This document shows positions 56,624 to 64,000 of a stretch of 64,000 nucleotides of DNA, in pieces. The stretch comes from Hydrogenophaga sp. SL48. Its GTDB lineage: Bacteria > Pseudomonadota > Gammaproteobacteria > Burkholderiales > Burkholderiaceae_C. Each line of letters starts with the position of its first letter. Within the stretch, counting starts at the first letter, position 1. The notes beneath the pieces are model-generated. The model saw only the letters and a program-made list of their open reading frames with translations, was not told the DNA's origin and ran no database searches. The stretch covers positions 4,526,001 to 4,590,000 of the forward strand of contig NZ_CP063400.1 of assembly GCF_021729865.1 (NCBI RefSeq), read 5' to 3'. Both the position numbers and the translations under genes were made by a program.

Positions 56624-56700
56624 GCCCCCCCGCCGCGCTGCGCGCGACCCCCCGAGGGGGCGGCACTGGCCGTCCGGCGAAGCCGGCCCGGCGGTGCCCT
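56624..56700 (+). repeat. Stop-anchored stem-loop repeat, copy R12
   Basis: Begins five bases after the acvB stop. Basal arms GGCAC (56662-56666) and GTGCC (56694-56698) pair around CCGGCGAAGCCGG. Confidence 0.8.
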
Positions 56701-56800
56701 GGGGCGGGTCACCTCATGCGGCGCGTTTCGCGCTCCGGCAAGGTGAGCAGCCGGGGGCCGGCACTTTGACATGCCGTGCGTTCCGTTGCGCTGCGCCGTG

Positions 56801-57391
56801 TCAGCCGTTCAAGCGCTGTGCGGCGTTGAGGACCTGATCCACCACGCCCTGCACGCTGCTGCGGGCGGACTCGGCGACCAGCTGACCCTCGCTATCAAAC
56901 GCGTCCCCGGCCTTGGACAGGGCGAACTGTTTCGGCGCCACCCAGCATTGCAGGTTCATCAGCAGCGGTGCGAGGTGGCTCAGACTGCGCAGGCCCCCGA
57001 GCGCGCCGGGCGACGCCGAGAGCAGGCCCACGACCTTGCCCGCGAAGGGCTTGGTGCCGCTCGACCAGTTCGGGTCGCCCTTGATGGGGCTGGACACCCA
57101 GTCGATGGTGTTTTTCAACAGCGCGGTGTAGCTGCCGTTGTACTCGGGCGAGACCACCAGCCACGCCGGGTGGGCGAAGAAGATTTCCTTGAGCCTGACG
57201 ACGTCGCGCGGCGTGCCTTGGGCTTCGAGGTCGGCGTTGTACATCGGCACGTCGAAGTCGGCCAGCTCGATGTGCGTGACCTGCGCGCCGGCCGCGCCGG
57301 CCAGGGCGGCGGCCTGGGTGGCCAGCTTGCGGTTGAAGGACTGGGCGCGCGTGCTGCCCGCGAAGACGAGGAGGGGGGTGGAGGTGCTCAT
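56801..57391 (-). CDS. NADPH-dependent FMN reductase family protein
   Basis: A 196-residue flavodoxin-like reductase. FAGSTRAQSFNRKLA holds the FMN phosphate, SPEYNGSYTALLKNTIDWVS is the conserved flavin-ring motif and GLLSASPGALGGLRS completes it. It reduces quinones, azo compounds, chromate or free flavin. The open frame extends 16 codons upstream, but the ATG at 57391 gives the family start. It stands alone between acvB and the TfoX-like gene. A related enzyme, more distant, is encoded at 61694. Confidence 0.92.
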   Translation of the reverse strand: MSTSTPLLVFAGSTRAQSFNRKLATQAAALAGAAGAQVTHIELADFDVPMYNADLEAQGTPRDVVRLKEIFFAHPAWLVVSPEYNGSYTALLKNTIDWVSSPIKGDPNWSSGTKPFAGKVVGLLSASPGALGGLRSLSHLAPLLMNLQCWVAPKQFALSKAGDAFDSEGQLVAESARSSVQGVVDQVLNAAQRLNG

Positions 57392-57537
57392 GCGATCGAT
57401 TGTGGCAGCGTACCTGCGCAGGATTCCTGCGCCTGCCATGTTGGCCTTTGACGGCGCCGCCCGCTTGGGCTGGACTGTCTATGGGTCAAGCGCTGTGTGA
57501 CGTTGTGCCGAGGGGCGACGAGCAAGCAGAAGCCGGT

Positions 57538-57813
57538 TCACCGGCGTGTGGCTTCTTGGGCCGCGTCCAGCGCCAGCAGCAGGCGGGTGCGCTCCTCGCG
57601 CGCCACGGTCTGCCAGGGTTGCCCGGTGAGCGCACCTTCGAGCGCCCAGAGCAGGTTGAGGCTGGCGGGCTGACCGGCACGTTTCACTTGCAGGTAGGCG
57701 GCCACCGCGCCCAGCCGTTCGAGCGCCGTGCGGTCCGGTATGCCCGCAGCGGCCAGCATGGCCAGCGACTTGGGGCCGAGTCCCGGCAGGGGGTGGCGCA
57801 AGGGCATGCTCAT
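57538..57813 (-). CDS. TfoX C-terminal-like domain protein
   Basis: A 91-residue protein made almost only of a helix-hairpin-helix module: LPGLGPKSLAMLAAAGI then LERLGAVAAYLQVKR and SLNLLWALEGALTG. This is the C-terminal domain of TfoX/Sxy competence regulators, here without the N-terminal half. Such stand-alone versions are common in Burkholderiales near mnmG. Start choice is uncertain: TTG (57819), ATG 57813 and ATG 57807 are in frame. It is divergent from mnmG, and parS site 1 lies between. Function unknown. Confidence 0.75.
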   Translation of the reverse strand: MSMPLRHPLPGLGPKSLAMLAAAGIPDRTALERLGAVAAYLQVKRAGQPASLNLLWALEGALTGQPWQTVAREERTRLLLALDAAQEATRR

Positions 57814-57890
57814 CGGCAAAGAAGCGGCAAAGGCGGGTTGATGGGAAAATAGCGGGCTTTCCGCCGGGCCGGGTCTGGTCCGCCGGGGTG

Positions 57891-57906
57891 TGTTTCACGT
57901 GAAACA
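57891..57906. other. parS site 1
   Basis: TGTTTCACGTGAAACA is a perfect 16-base palindrome identical to the canonical chromosomal ParB-binding parS sequence. It lies 55 bases before the mnmG start in the divergent promoter. Confidence 0.95.
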
Positions 57907-57961
57907 TCGCCGCCTGCATTGTCGGGCACAGACCCCCCGCTTGTGTCCCTGGAGCCGTTTC

Positions 57962-59959
57962 ATGTTGTACCCCCAAGAGTTTGATGTCATCGTCGTCGGT
58001 GGTGGCCACGCCGGCACAGAGGCCGCGCTGGCGGCCGCGCGCATGGGCTGCACCACGCTGCTGCTCACGCACAACATCGAAACGCTGGGCCAGATGAGCT
58101 GCAACCCCAGCATCGGCGGCATCGGCAAGGGCCACCTGGTGAAAGAGGTGGACGCGCTGGGCGGGGCGATGGCGCTGGCCACGGACGAGGGCGGCATCCA
58201 GTTCCGAATCCTCAACAGCAGCAAAGGCCCTGCGGTGCGCGCGACCCGCGCCCAGGCCGACCGCATTCTGTACAAGGCCGCCATCCGCCGCATGCTGGAG
58301 AACCAGCCGAACCTGTGGCTGTTCCAGCAGGCGGTGGACGACCTGATGGTGGAGGGCGACCGGGTGGTGGGCGCCGTCACGCAGGTGGGCATCAAATTCC
58401 GCAGCCGCACAGTGGTGCTGACCGCGGGCACTTTTCTGGATGGCAAGATCCACGTCGGCCTGAACAACTATGCCGCTGGCCGCGCGGGCGATCCACCGGC
58501 CGTGTCGCTCTCGGCCAGGCTCAAGGAGTTGAAACTGCCGCAGGCGCGCCTGAAAACCGGCACGCCGCCGCGCCTGGACGGCCGCAGCATCGACTATTCG
58601 AAGTGCACCGAACAGCCCGGCGACGGCGTGCCCGGCGGCATGAACCCCGACCAGCCGGTGCCGGTGTTCAGCTTCATGGGGCAATCGGTGCCGCACCCGA
58701 AACAGGTGCCGTGCTGGATCACCCACACCAACCTGCGCACGCACGAGATCATCCGCTCCGGCTTCGACCGCAGCCCCATGTTCACCGGCAAGATCGAGGG
58801 CGTGGGTCCGCGCTACTGCCCGAGCGTGGAAGACAAGATCAACCGCTTCGCCGACAAGGACAGCCACCAGATCTTCCTGGAGCCCGAGGGCCTGACGACG
58901 CACGAGGTCTACCCCAACGGCATCAGCACCAGCCTGCCGTTCGACATTCAGTACGCGCTGGTGCGCAGCATGCCGGGGCTGGAAAACGCCCACATCCTGC
59001 GCCCGGGCTACGCCATCGAATACGACTACTTCGACCCGCGCTCGCTCAAGAACAGCTTCGAGACGAAACAGATCCAGGGCCTGTTCTTCGCCGGTCAGAT
59101 CAACGGCACCACGGGCTACGAAGAAGCTGCCGCCCAGGGCCTGTTCGCCGGGCTCAACGCCGCGCTGCAGGTGAAAGGCGAGGCGCCTTGGCTGCCGCGC
59201 CGCGACGAGGCTTACCTGGGTGTGCTGGTGGACGACCTGGTGACTCAGGGCGTGACCGAGCCCTACCGCATGTTCACCAGCCGGGCCGAGTTCCGTCTGC
59301 AGCTGCGCGAAGACAACGCCGACATGCGCTTGACCGAAGTCGGTCGTCAGCTGGGCCTGGTGGACGACGCGCGTTGGAACGCCTTCAGCCGCAAACGCGA
59401 CGCCGTGGCGCGGGAAACCGAACGCCTCAAGTCCACCTGGGTGAACCCGCGCAACCTGCCGGCGGCCGAGAGCGAGCGGGTGCTGGGCAAGACCATCGAA
59501 CACGAACACAACCTGTTCGACCTGCTGCGCCGCCCGGGCGTGGGTTACGCCGACCTGCTGGGCATGGACGGGGGCAAGTACCACCCGGTGGCTCGGCCGG
59601 ACGATGAAGACGCCCGTCCGGTGGTTTCACGTGAAACACTGGGCGAGCTGCACGACCCGGTGGTGGAACAGGTGGAGATCGCGGCCAAGTACTCGGGCTA
59701 CATCGACCGCCAGAAGGACGAGGTGGAGCGCGCCTCGCACCACGAGCACCTGAAGCTGCCGGCCGAGCTGGACTACGCGCAGGTCACGGCCCTGTCGTTC
59801 GAGGCGCGGCAGAAGCTGGCGAAACACCGGCCGGAGACCCTGGGTCAGGCCGCACGCATCTCGGGCATCACCCCGGCCAGCATTTCGCTGTTGATGATTC
59901 ACCTGAAAAAAGGTGGCTTCAAGGGGTTCGCGCGTTTGACGGAAGAGCAGGGCGCATGA
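57962..59959 (+). CDS. mnmG: tRNA uridine-5-carboxymethylaminomethyl synthesis enzyme MnmG (GidA)
   Basis: A 665-residue FAD enzyme that, with MnmE, modifies wobble uridine 34 of several tRNAs. [21 protein letters not shown] is the FAD-binding motif, followed by [37 protein letters not shown] (in parts) and [19 protein letters not shown]. The C-terminal helical part binds MnmE and tRNA. The ATG at 57962 is the usual start; the frame is open upstream across parS 1. rsmG overlaps the stop as ATGA. parS site 2 lies inside the coding region. The gene is a marker of the origin region in many bacteria. Confidence 0.97.
   Translation: MLYPQEFDVIVVGGGHAGTEAALAAARMGCTTLLLTHNIETLGQMSCNPSIGGIGKGHLVKEVDALGGAMALATDEGGIQFRILNSSKGPAVRATRAQADRILYKAAIRRMLENQPNLWLFQQAVDDLMVEGDRVVGAVTQVGIKFRSRTVVLTAGTFLDGKIHVGLNNYAAGRAGDPPAVSLSARLKELKLPQARLKTGTPPRLDGRSIDYSKCTEQPGDGVPGGMNPDQPVPVFSFMGQSVPHPKQVPCWITHTNLRTHEIIRSGFDRSPMFTGKIEGVGPRYCPSVEDKINRFADKDSHQIFLEPEGLTTHEVYPNGISTSLPFDIQYALVRSMPGLENAHILRPGYAIEYDYFDPRSLKNSFETKQIQGLFFAGQINGTTGYEEAAAQGLFAGLNAALQVKGEAPWLPRRDEAYLGVLVDDLVTQGVTEPYRMFTSRAEFRLQLREDNADMRLTEVGRQLGLVDDARWNAFSRKRDAVARETERLKSTWVNPRNLPAAESERVLGKTIEHEHNLFDLLRRPGVGYADLLGMDGGKYHPVARPDDEDARPVVSRETLGELHDPVVEQVEIAAKYSGYIDRQKDEVERASHHEHLKLPAELDYAQVTALSFEARQKLAKHRPETLGQAARISGITPASISLLMIHLKKGGFKGFARLTEEQGA
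59623..59638. other. parS site 2, inside mnmG
   Basis: GGTTTCACGTGAAACA differs from the consensus only at the first base. It lies in the C-terminal coding part of mnmG, reading VVSRETLG in the protein. Confidence 0.9.
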
Positions 59960-60621
59960 GTTCATCGGCTTTGAAGCCGGCCCTGGAGGCTGGGCTGAAT
60001 CAACTCGGCTTGGCCTTGTCGGCCGCACAGATCGACCAGTTGCTGGCCTACCAGGACCTGATCGCCAAGTGGAACAAGGTCTACAACCTGACCGCAGTGC
60101 GCGACCCGCAGGAAATGCTCACCCACCATCTGCTGGACAGCCTCGCCGCCATCCCGCCGCTGCTGCGCCAGACCGGCGGGCAGTCCGTGAAGTTGCTGGA
60201 TGTCGGTTCGGGCGGCGGGCTGCCGGGTGTGGTGATCGCCATCACCTGCCCGCAGATTCAGGTGCATTGTGTGGACACGGTGCTCAAGAAGGCCACCTTC
60301 ATCCAGCAGGTGGCGGCATCGCTCAAGCTGCCGAACCTGCGCGGCATCCATGCGCGGGTGGAATCCTTGAAAGCAGAAGAGGGCGGTGGTTACGACGTGG
60401 TCTGCTCCCGCGCGTTCGCCTCGCTGGTGGACTTCACCACCTGGTCGCGTCCGGCGCTGAAACCCGGGGCGGTGTGGATGGCGATGAAAGGCAAACACCC
60501 TGCGGATGAGCTGGCCGCCTTGCCCTCTGAGGTGTCGGTGTTTCACGTGGAACAGTTGGTGGTTCCGGGGTTGGATGCTGAGCGGTGCATCGTGTGGCTT
60601 CGGCCTGCTTCGTTGGCTTGA
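59956..60621 (+). CDS. rsmG: 16S rRNA (guanine527-N7)-methyltransferase RsmG (GidB)
   Basis: A 221-residue SAM-dependent methyltransferase that makes m7G527 in 16S r[23 protein letters not shown] is the conserved substrate-side motif and [17 protein letters not shown] binds [14 protein letters not shown] is the third conserved block. The start overlaps the mnmG stop by four bases. parS site 3 is within its 3-prime part. The coupled mnmG-rsmG pair ahead of parA is the standard origin-proximal order. Confidence 0.96.
   Translation: MSSSALKPALEAGLNQLGLALSAAQIDQLLAYQDLIAKWNKVYNLTAVRDPQEMLTHHLLDSLAAIPPLLRQTGGQSVKLLDVGSGGGLPGVVIAITCPQIQVHCVDTVLKKATFIQQVAASLKLPNLRGIHARVESLKAEEGGGYDVVCSRAFASLVDFTTWSRPALKPGAVWMAMKGKHPADELAALPSEVSVFHVEQLVVPGLDAERCIVWLRPASLA
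60539..60554. other. parS site 3, inside rsmG
   Basis: TGTTTCACGTGGAACA matches the parS consensus with one mismatch in the right arm. It is the third site in 2.7 kb. Confidence 0.85.
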
Positions 60622-61082
60622 GTTCTGTTTCTCGCTGAGACCTCGCGCCAGGCCGATGGCGACATGCGCGTTCTCCGGCCCAGGTATTCGAATCTCCCCC
60701 TGTGCCGCTTGCGGCCCGGCAAAGCCGGTTCCGCGGCATGTCTTGCTGAGCGCGCCGCCGCACATCGCAACCGCCCTGTGAGCAGCGCCCGGGTGTTGTT
60801 CTGAAAGAAAGCCATTGCGCCACTGGAGGGGGCTGTGGCGTGTGGAGGGGCGGCGGGACGATTCGCGGTTGCCACAGAGTGGGCGTCCCAGGGCGGTGTT
60901 GACGCACGGGCAGATGCGCCCAGCCCCATTCGCCTGCGAGCGAGACCAGAGCCCAGCCACGCGACGCAGCCCCCTCGTAAGCAACATCTCAGAGCACGCA
61001 GAAGCACAAACCCCAGAAAGCCAAGCAGAAGAAAACAGCGCTCACGTAAACTCCCCGTTCCACCCGAGAGAGAAAGCCCACC
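60622..61082. other. 461-base intergenic region with truncated repeat R13
   Basis: A truncated copy of the stem-loop repeat lies at about 60697-60742 (CCCCCTGTGCCGC, then CCCGGC-AAA-GCCGG), 75 bases after the rsmG stop; the left basal arm is missing. The remaining 340 bases show no convincing reading frame, terminator or DnaA box. It may be a decayed gene. The lysE promoter should be near its right end but cannot be pinned down. Confidence 0.5.
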
Positions 61083-61697
61083 ATGTTCGGCATCGCTGAC
61101 TACGGCGCGTTCGTCGCCGCCATCATCCTGTTCCTCGCCATTCCCGGCCCGGGCAACCTGGCGCTCATCACCTCCACCGGCAAAGGCGGCATCAAAGGGG
61201 GGCTCGCGGCCACCCTGGGCCTGATCGCTGGCGACCAGGTGCTCATGTGGGCCGCCGTGGCCGGTGTGGCCGCGCTGCTGACCGCCTACCCGGCCGCCTT
61301 CAACGCCGTGCAATGGCTCGGCGCCGCGTACCTCGCCTGGATCGGTTTCAAGATGCTCACCGCCAAGCCCGGCGACGCGCCCATCCTCAACATCCAGCCC
61401 CGCCAGTACTTCAGGCAGGCCTTTGTCATCACCCTGCTCAACCCCAAGGCCATCGTCTTCTACATGGCCTTCTTCCCGCTGTTCGTGGACCCGGCCAAGC
61501 ACCAGGGCCTGGTCACCTTCGGCGCCATGGCCATCACCATCGCGGTGCTGACCCTGGCCTACTGCGTCACCGTCATCCTGCTGACCCACTTTCTGGCCGA
61601 GCGCATGCGCGCCAACCCGAAGATCGGGCACACGCTGGAAAAGCTCGCTGGTGTCTTCCTCATCGGCTTCGGCATCAAGCTGGCCATCTCCAAATGA
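61083..61697 (+). CDS. LysE family translocator
   Basis: A 204-residue inner-membrane exporter with six hydrophobic helices. AIPGPGNLALITSTGKGGIKGG (in parts: AIPGPGNLALI, KGGIKGGLAATLG) is the LysE/RhtB signature near residues 20-45, and LNPKAIVFYMAFFPLFVDP is the second conserved block. Members export amino acids such as lysine, threonine, homoserine or cysteine; the substrate is not clear. GAGAGAG precedes the ATG. The stop overlaps the start of the next gene as ATGA. Confidence 0.93.
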   Translation: MFGIADYGAFVAAIILFLAIPGPGNLALITSTGKGGIKGGLAATLGLIAGDQVLMWAAVAGVAALLTAYPAAFNAVQWLGAAYLAWIGFKMLTAKPGDAPILNIQPRQYFRQAFVITLLNPKAIVFYMAFFPLFVDPAKHQGLVTFGAMAITIAVLTLAYCVTVILLTHFLAERMRANPKIGHTLEKLAGVFLIGFGIKLAISK

Positions 61698-62341
61698 CAT
61701 CCGCAGCCCAGCGCGCTCTGGCTTCCAGGCCCAGCAGGCTGCTCGGCCTGTGCGGCAGCCTTCGCCGGCAGTCCCGAAGCCGCGCCCTGCTGGACGCCAC
61801 CGGGCTGTTGGCACCTTGTTCGGCGGTGCCAGACCCGGTGGTTTTCAGGACCTTTGACCAGCTCGGGCAACTGCCCTTGTTCAACCCCGACGAAATGGCC
61901 TTGCCGACGGCCCATGTGCTGGCGCTGTGGGCGGCTGTTGACGACGCCGACGCCCTGGTCATTGCCAGCCCCGAATACGCGCACGGTGTCACCGGAACCC
62001 TCAAGAACGCCTTGGACTGGCTCGTGGGATACCCGCCGTTTGCCGACAAGCCCGTCGCGGTCTTCAACCCCTCGCACCGGGCGGACCACGCCGATCTGTC
62101 TCTGAAAGAAACCCTGCGCACCATGGCCGCCGACCTGATTCCCGGCGCCTGCCTGCGCATTCCTGTCACCGCCTGCGACCTGAGCGCGCCACAGCTGGCG
62201 TCCAGCTCGCCCTATCGCGAGCTGATCACGGAGGCGCTGCAGGCGGTGGGGCGGCATCTTCGGGAGCGATCCGGTTCACCGGGACTCCAGAATCGGGCGA
62301 CCGAACAAGGCAAACACTTCGACGCGAAAGAGACGGCGTGA
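61694..62341 (+). CDS. NADPH-dependent FMN reductase family protein
   Basis: A 215-residue flavodoxin-like oxidoreductase: LLGLCGSLRRQSRSRALLDA binds the FMN phosphate (in part GLCGSLRRQSRSRALL), ASPEYAHGVTGTLKNALDWLV is the flavin motif (in part SPEYAHGVTGTLKNALDW). The C-terminal 30 residues are polar and not conserved. Its start overlaps the lysE stop, and its stop shares one base with the parA ATG, so lysE, this gene and parA form one coupled run. Substrate unknown. Confidence 0.9.
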   Translation: MTSAAQRALASRPSRLLGLCGSLRRQSRSRALLDATGLLAPCSAVPDPVVFRTFDQLGQLPLFNPDEMALPTAHVLALWAAVDDADALVIASPEYAHGVTGTLKNALDWLVGYPPFADKPVAVFNPSHRADHADLSLKETLRTMAADLIPGACLRIPVTACDLSAPQLASSSPYRELITEALQAVGRHLRERSGSPGLQNRATEQGKHFDAKETA

Positions 62342-63111
62342 TGGCAAAGATATTCTGTGTGGCCAATCAGAAGGGCGGCGTCGGCAAGACCACCACCACC
62401 GTCAACCTCGCCGCCGGTCTGGCCAAGGTCGGGCAGCGCGTGCTGATGGTCGACCTCGACCCGCAGGGCAACGCGACCATGGGCTCGGGCGTGGACAAAC
62501 GCAGCATGGCGCTCTCGGTCTACGACGTGTTGCTGGAGTCGGCCACGGTCGCCGAAGCCGCCATCCTGTCCGAAAGATGCGGTTACAGCGTGCTCGGCGC
62601 CAACCGCGAACTGGCCGGTGCCGAGGTCGAGCTGGTCGAGCTGGAGCGACGCGACAAGCGCCTCAAGACCGCGCTCGCTGCCGTTGATGCCGACTATGAC
62701 TTCGTGCTGATCGATTGCCCGCCGAGCTTGAGCATGCTCACCCTCAACGGCCTGTGCGCGGCCCACGGCGTGATCGTGCCCATGCAGTGCGAGTACTTCG
62801 CGCTCGAAGGCCTGACCGACCTGGTGAACACCATCAAGCAGGTGCACGCCAACCTCAACCCCGACCTGCAGATCATCGGCCTGCTGCGCGTCATGTTCGA
62901 CCCGCGCATCACCCTGCAGCAGCAGGTCAGCGACCAGCTCAAGGCCCACTTCGGCGACAAGGTGTTCGACAGCGTGATCCCGCGCAACGTGCGCCTGGCC
63001 GAAGCGCCGAGCTACGGCCTGCCCGGCGTGGTGTTTGATCCGTCGGCGCGCGGCAGCCAGGCCTTCGTGGCCTTTGCCACCGAGATGGTGGCTCGCATCA
63101 ACCAGATGTGA
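62341..63111 (+). CDS. parA: Chromosome partitioning ATPase ParA (Soj)
   Basis: A 256-residue ParA with the deviant Walker A KGGVGKTTTT at residues 11-20, Walker A-prime MVDLDPQGNATMGSG and Walker B VLIDCPPSLSMLTLNG. The lack of an N-terminal helix-turn-helix marks it as a chromosomal, not plasmid P1-type, ParA. It drives segregation of ParB-bound parS DNA. The three parS sites lie 1.8-4.5 kb upstream. parB is not in the window and is expected just to the right. Confidence 0.96.
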   Translation: MAKIFCVANQKGGVGKTTTTVNLAAGLAKVGQRVLMVDLDPQGNATMGSGVDKRSMALSVYDVLLESATVAEAAILSERCGYSVLGANRELAGAEVELVELERRDKRLKTALAAVDADYDFVLIDCPPSLSMLTLNGLCAAHGVIVPMQCEYFALEGLTDLVNTIKQVHANLNPDLQIIGLLRVMFDPRITLQQQVSDQLKAHFGDKVFDSVIPRNVRLAEAPSYGLPGVVFDPSARGSQAFVAFATEMVARINQM

Positions 63112-63135
63112 GCGCCGGCTTTCGTTGAACACCCT

Positions 63136-63687
63136 ATGAAGTCTGACAACGTCCTCATCCTGCCCGGTTGGCAGAACAGCGGCCCCGACCACTGGCAGAG
63201 CCGCTGGGAAGCCGGGCACGGCTTCCGCCGCGTCGACCAGCACGACTGGATGACCCCCAGGCGTGGTGACTGGATCGCCCGACTGGAAGACGTGATCCTC
63301 GGCACCGACGGCCCGGTGGTGCTGGTGGCCCACAGCCTGGGCTGCATCCTCACCGCCGCCTGGGCGCAGGTCTCGCGCAGCACCCACCGCGTGCAGGGCG
63401 CGCTGCTGGTCGCGCCGGGCGACCCCGAACGCGAGGAGCTGTGCGGCCTGCTGCCCAGCTGGGCACCCATCGTGCGCCAGCGCCTGCCGTTTCCCAGCGT
63501 GCTGGTCGGCAGCCGCAACGACCCGTACTGCGACTTCACCAAAGCCCGAAGCCTGGCCGACAGCTGGGGCTCGCGCTTCATCGACCTCGGCGAGCGCGGC
63601 CACATCAACGCCGAATCCGGCCTGGGCGACTGGCCCGAGGGGCTGGCCATGCTCTGCGACCTGACCCCCGTGCAAGGCCCTCGATGA
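63136..63687 (+). CDS. RBBP9/YdeN family serine hydrolase
   Basis: A 183-residue alpha/beta hydrolase of the RBBP9/YdeN family. ILPGWQNSGPDHWQSRWE is the family start, the nucleophile is in LVAHSLGCILTA, Asp in VGSRNDPYC and His in RGHINAESGLGDWPEG. Substrates are not known. Located 24 bases after parA, as commonly seen between parA and parB in this order of bacteria. Its stop overlaps the start of the next frame as ATGA. Confidence 0.93.
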   Translation: MKSDNVLILPGWQNSGPDHWQSRWEAGHGFRRVDQHDWMTPRRGDWIARLEDVILGTDGPVVLVAHSLGCILTAAWAQVSRSTHRVQGALLVAPGDPEREELCGLLPSWAPIVRQRLPFPSVLVGSRNDPYCDFTKARSLADSWGSRFIDLGERGHINAESGLGDWPEGLAMLCDLTPVQGPR

Positions 63688-64000
63688 GGCTGCTGCGCAG
63701 TTCGAGGAGCAGTCCACAGTTCCTGGTGGCCGGAGCCGGGCAGAACATGGGCTGGTTGGCCCGCACGAAGGCGGCTGTCCAGGGCCGTGTGCTCCTGGTG
63801 GTCGAGGCCGTGGGCACGTTGGCCTCGGTGCTGGGCGTGCCTCTTGCTGCTTTGACCGGCAAGGCGTACCTGGCCGTGCTGGTCGCCTTGTTTGGGCTGG
63901 GCTGCTGTTTGCGTTTTGTGCGCTTGCGACAAAAGTTGCGCCCGACCGATGGAGCGCCTGTTTCGATGTGGCAGTCCACTCCAGCATGGCTGACACCGGC
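63684..64000 (+). CDS. Possible membrane protein, 3-prime end outside the window
   Basis: From the ATG that overlaps the hydrolase stop, the frame stays open to the edge (105 codons). It encodes two hydrophobic stretches, VLLVVEAVGTLASVLGVPL and LAVLVALFGLGCCLRFV, followed by basic residues. I do not recognise it. The overlap and hydrophobic pattern favour a real gene, but in DNA this GC-rich a chance frame is possible. Confidence 0.4.
   Translation, partial: MRLLRSSRSSPQFLVAGAGQNMGWLARTKAAVQGRVLLVVEAVGTLASVLGVPLAALTGKAYLAVLVALFGLGCCLRFVRLRQKLRPTDGAPVSMWQSTPAWLTP

Noticed and set aside
62212..63996. 594-codon minus-strand frame across parA and the hydrolase gene
   Set aside because: Shadow of two well-supported plus-strand genes.
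1..64000. CRISPR array, tRNA or rRNA genes, insertion sequences, prophage
   Set aside because: No regularly spaced repeats, cloverleaf-type sequences, transposase motifs or phage genes were seen. The repeated intergenic element is not regularly spaced and has no spacers.

Overview
The window is GC-rich chromosomal DNA that looks like a betaproteobacterium of the Comamonadaceae (Burkholderiales), for example a Hydrogenophaga-like genus. This placement rests on the protein flavours (UbiM-type ubiquinone hydroxylase, AA_synth/DUF1185 protein, glutarate-type CoA-transferase beside gcdH), short intergenic gaps, many ATGA stop/start overlaps, and a characteristic dispersed intergenic repeat. I see no rRNA, tRNA, insertion sequence, prophage or CRISPR array.

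Layout. 0-6 kb: a minus-strand operon (tannase/feruloyl-esterase-like lipoprotein, glutaryl-CoA dehydrogenase, CaiB-type CoA-transferase, start of a fumarylacetoacetate-hydrolase-family gene), with a divergent LysR regulator and an AA_synth protein. Two near-identical 20-bp sites lie in the divergent promoter. 6.08-6.63 kb: a gene-free region made of two tandem units, offset by exactly 319 bp, each with three DnaA-box-like 9-mers and a DnaA-trio-like tract. It is the best candidate for a replication origin. 6.8-12 kb: protein acetyltransferase (Pat/PatZ type), a histone-deacetylase-family enzyme, and UbiM. 12-16.2 kb: copper homeostasis (Spy/CpxP-like protein, CueR, CopZ, CopA) with two MerR-type promoters. 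16.2-18.2 kb: a lysozyme-like/peptidoglycan-binding/XVIPCD-like protein with an LprI-type lysozyme-inhibitor lipoprotein, read as a candidate antibacterial effector and immunity pair. 18.3-24.7 kb: hemerythrin, an MFS carrier, a DUF4956-VTC-CotH operon (possible split polyphosphate polymerase system) and a glutathione S-transferase.

24.9-47 kb is a large polyamine island. Agmatinase makes putrescine; PotFGHI imports it; PuuA, PuuB, PuuC and PuuD convert it through gamma-glutamyl intermediates to GABA; SpuC offers direct transamination; GabT takes GABA to succinate semialdehyde. A MocR/GabR-type regulator divergent from puuD is the likely controller. The island also holds a second (type III) glutamine synthetase, a beta/gamma-crystallin protein, and an inserted pair made of a retron-type reverse transcriptase and a polytopic membrane protein. 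47-57.8 kb: a class II aldolase with a lone ABC binding protein, a CRP/FNR regulator with a consensus CRP-type site, a cytochrome b561-YceI-YceI operon, MprF with AcvB (lysyl-phosphatidylglycerol synthesis and hydrolysis), and small enzymes. 57.9-64 kb: mnmG-rsmG-lysE-FMN reductase-parA with three parS sites, which places the window in the origin domain of the chromosome.

The most unusual sequence-level observation is a roughly 75-100-bp dispersed element present in 13 copies. Nine copies start within about five bases of a stop codon, in the orientation of the gene just ended; two more follow a gene at 11 and 75 bases; two sit in 5-prime leaders. In all copies but the truncated one, a variable basal stem word changes from copy to copy while its pairing partner changes with it. 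This suggests a structured 3-prime-UTR element.
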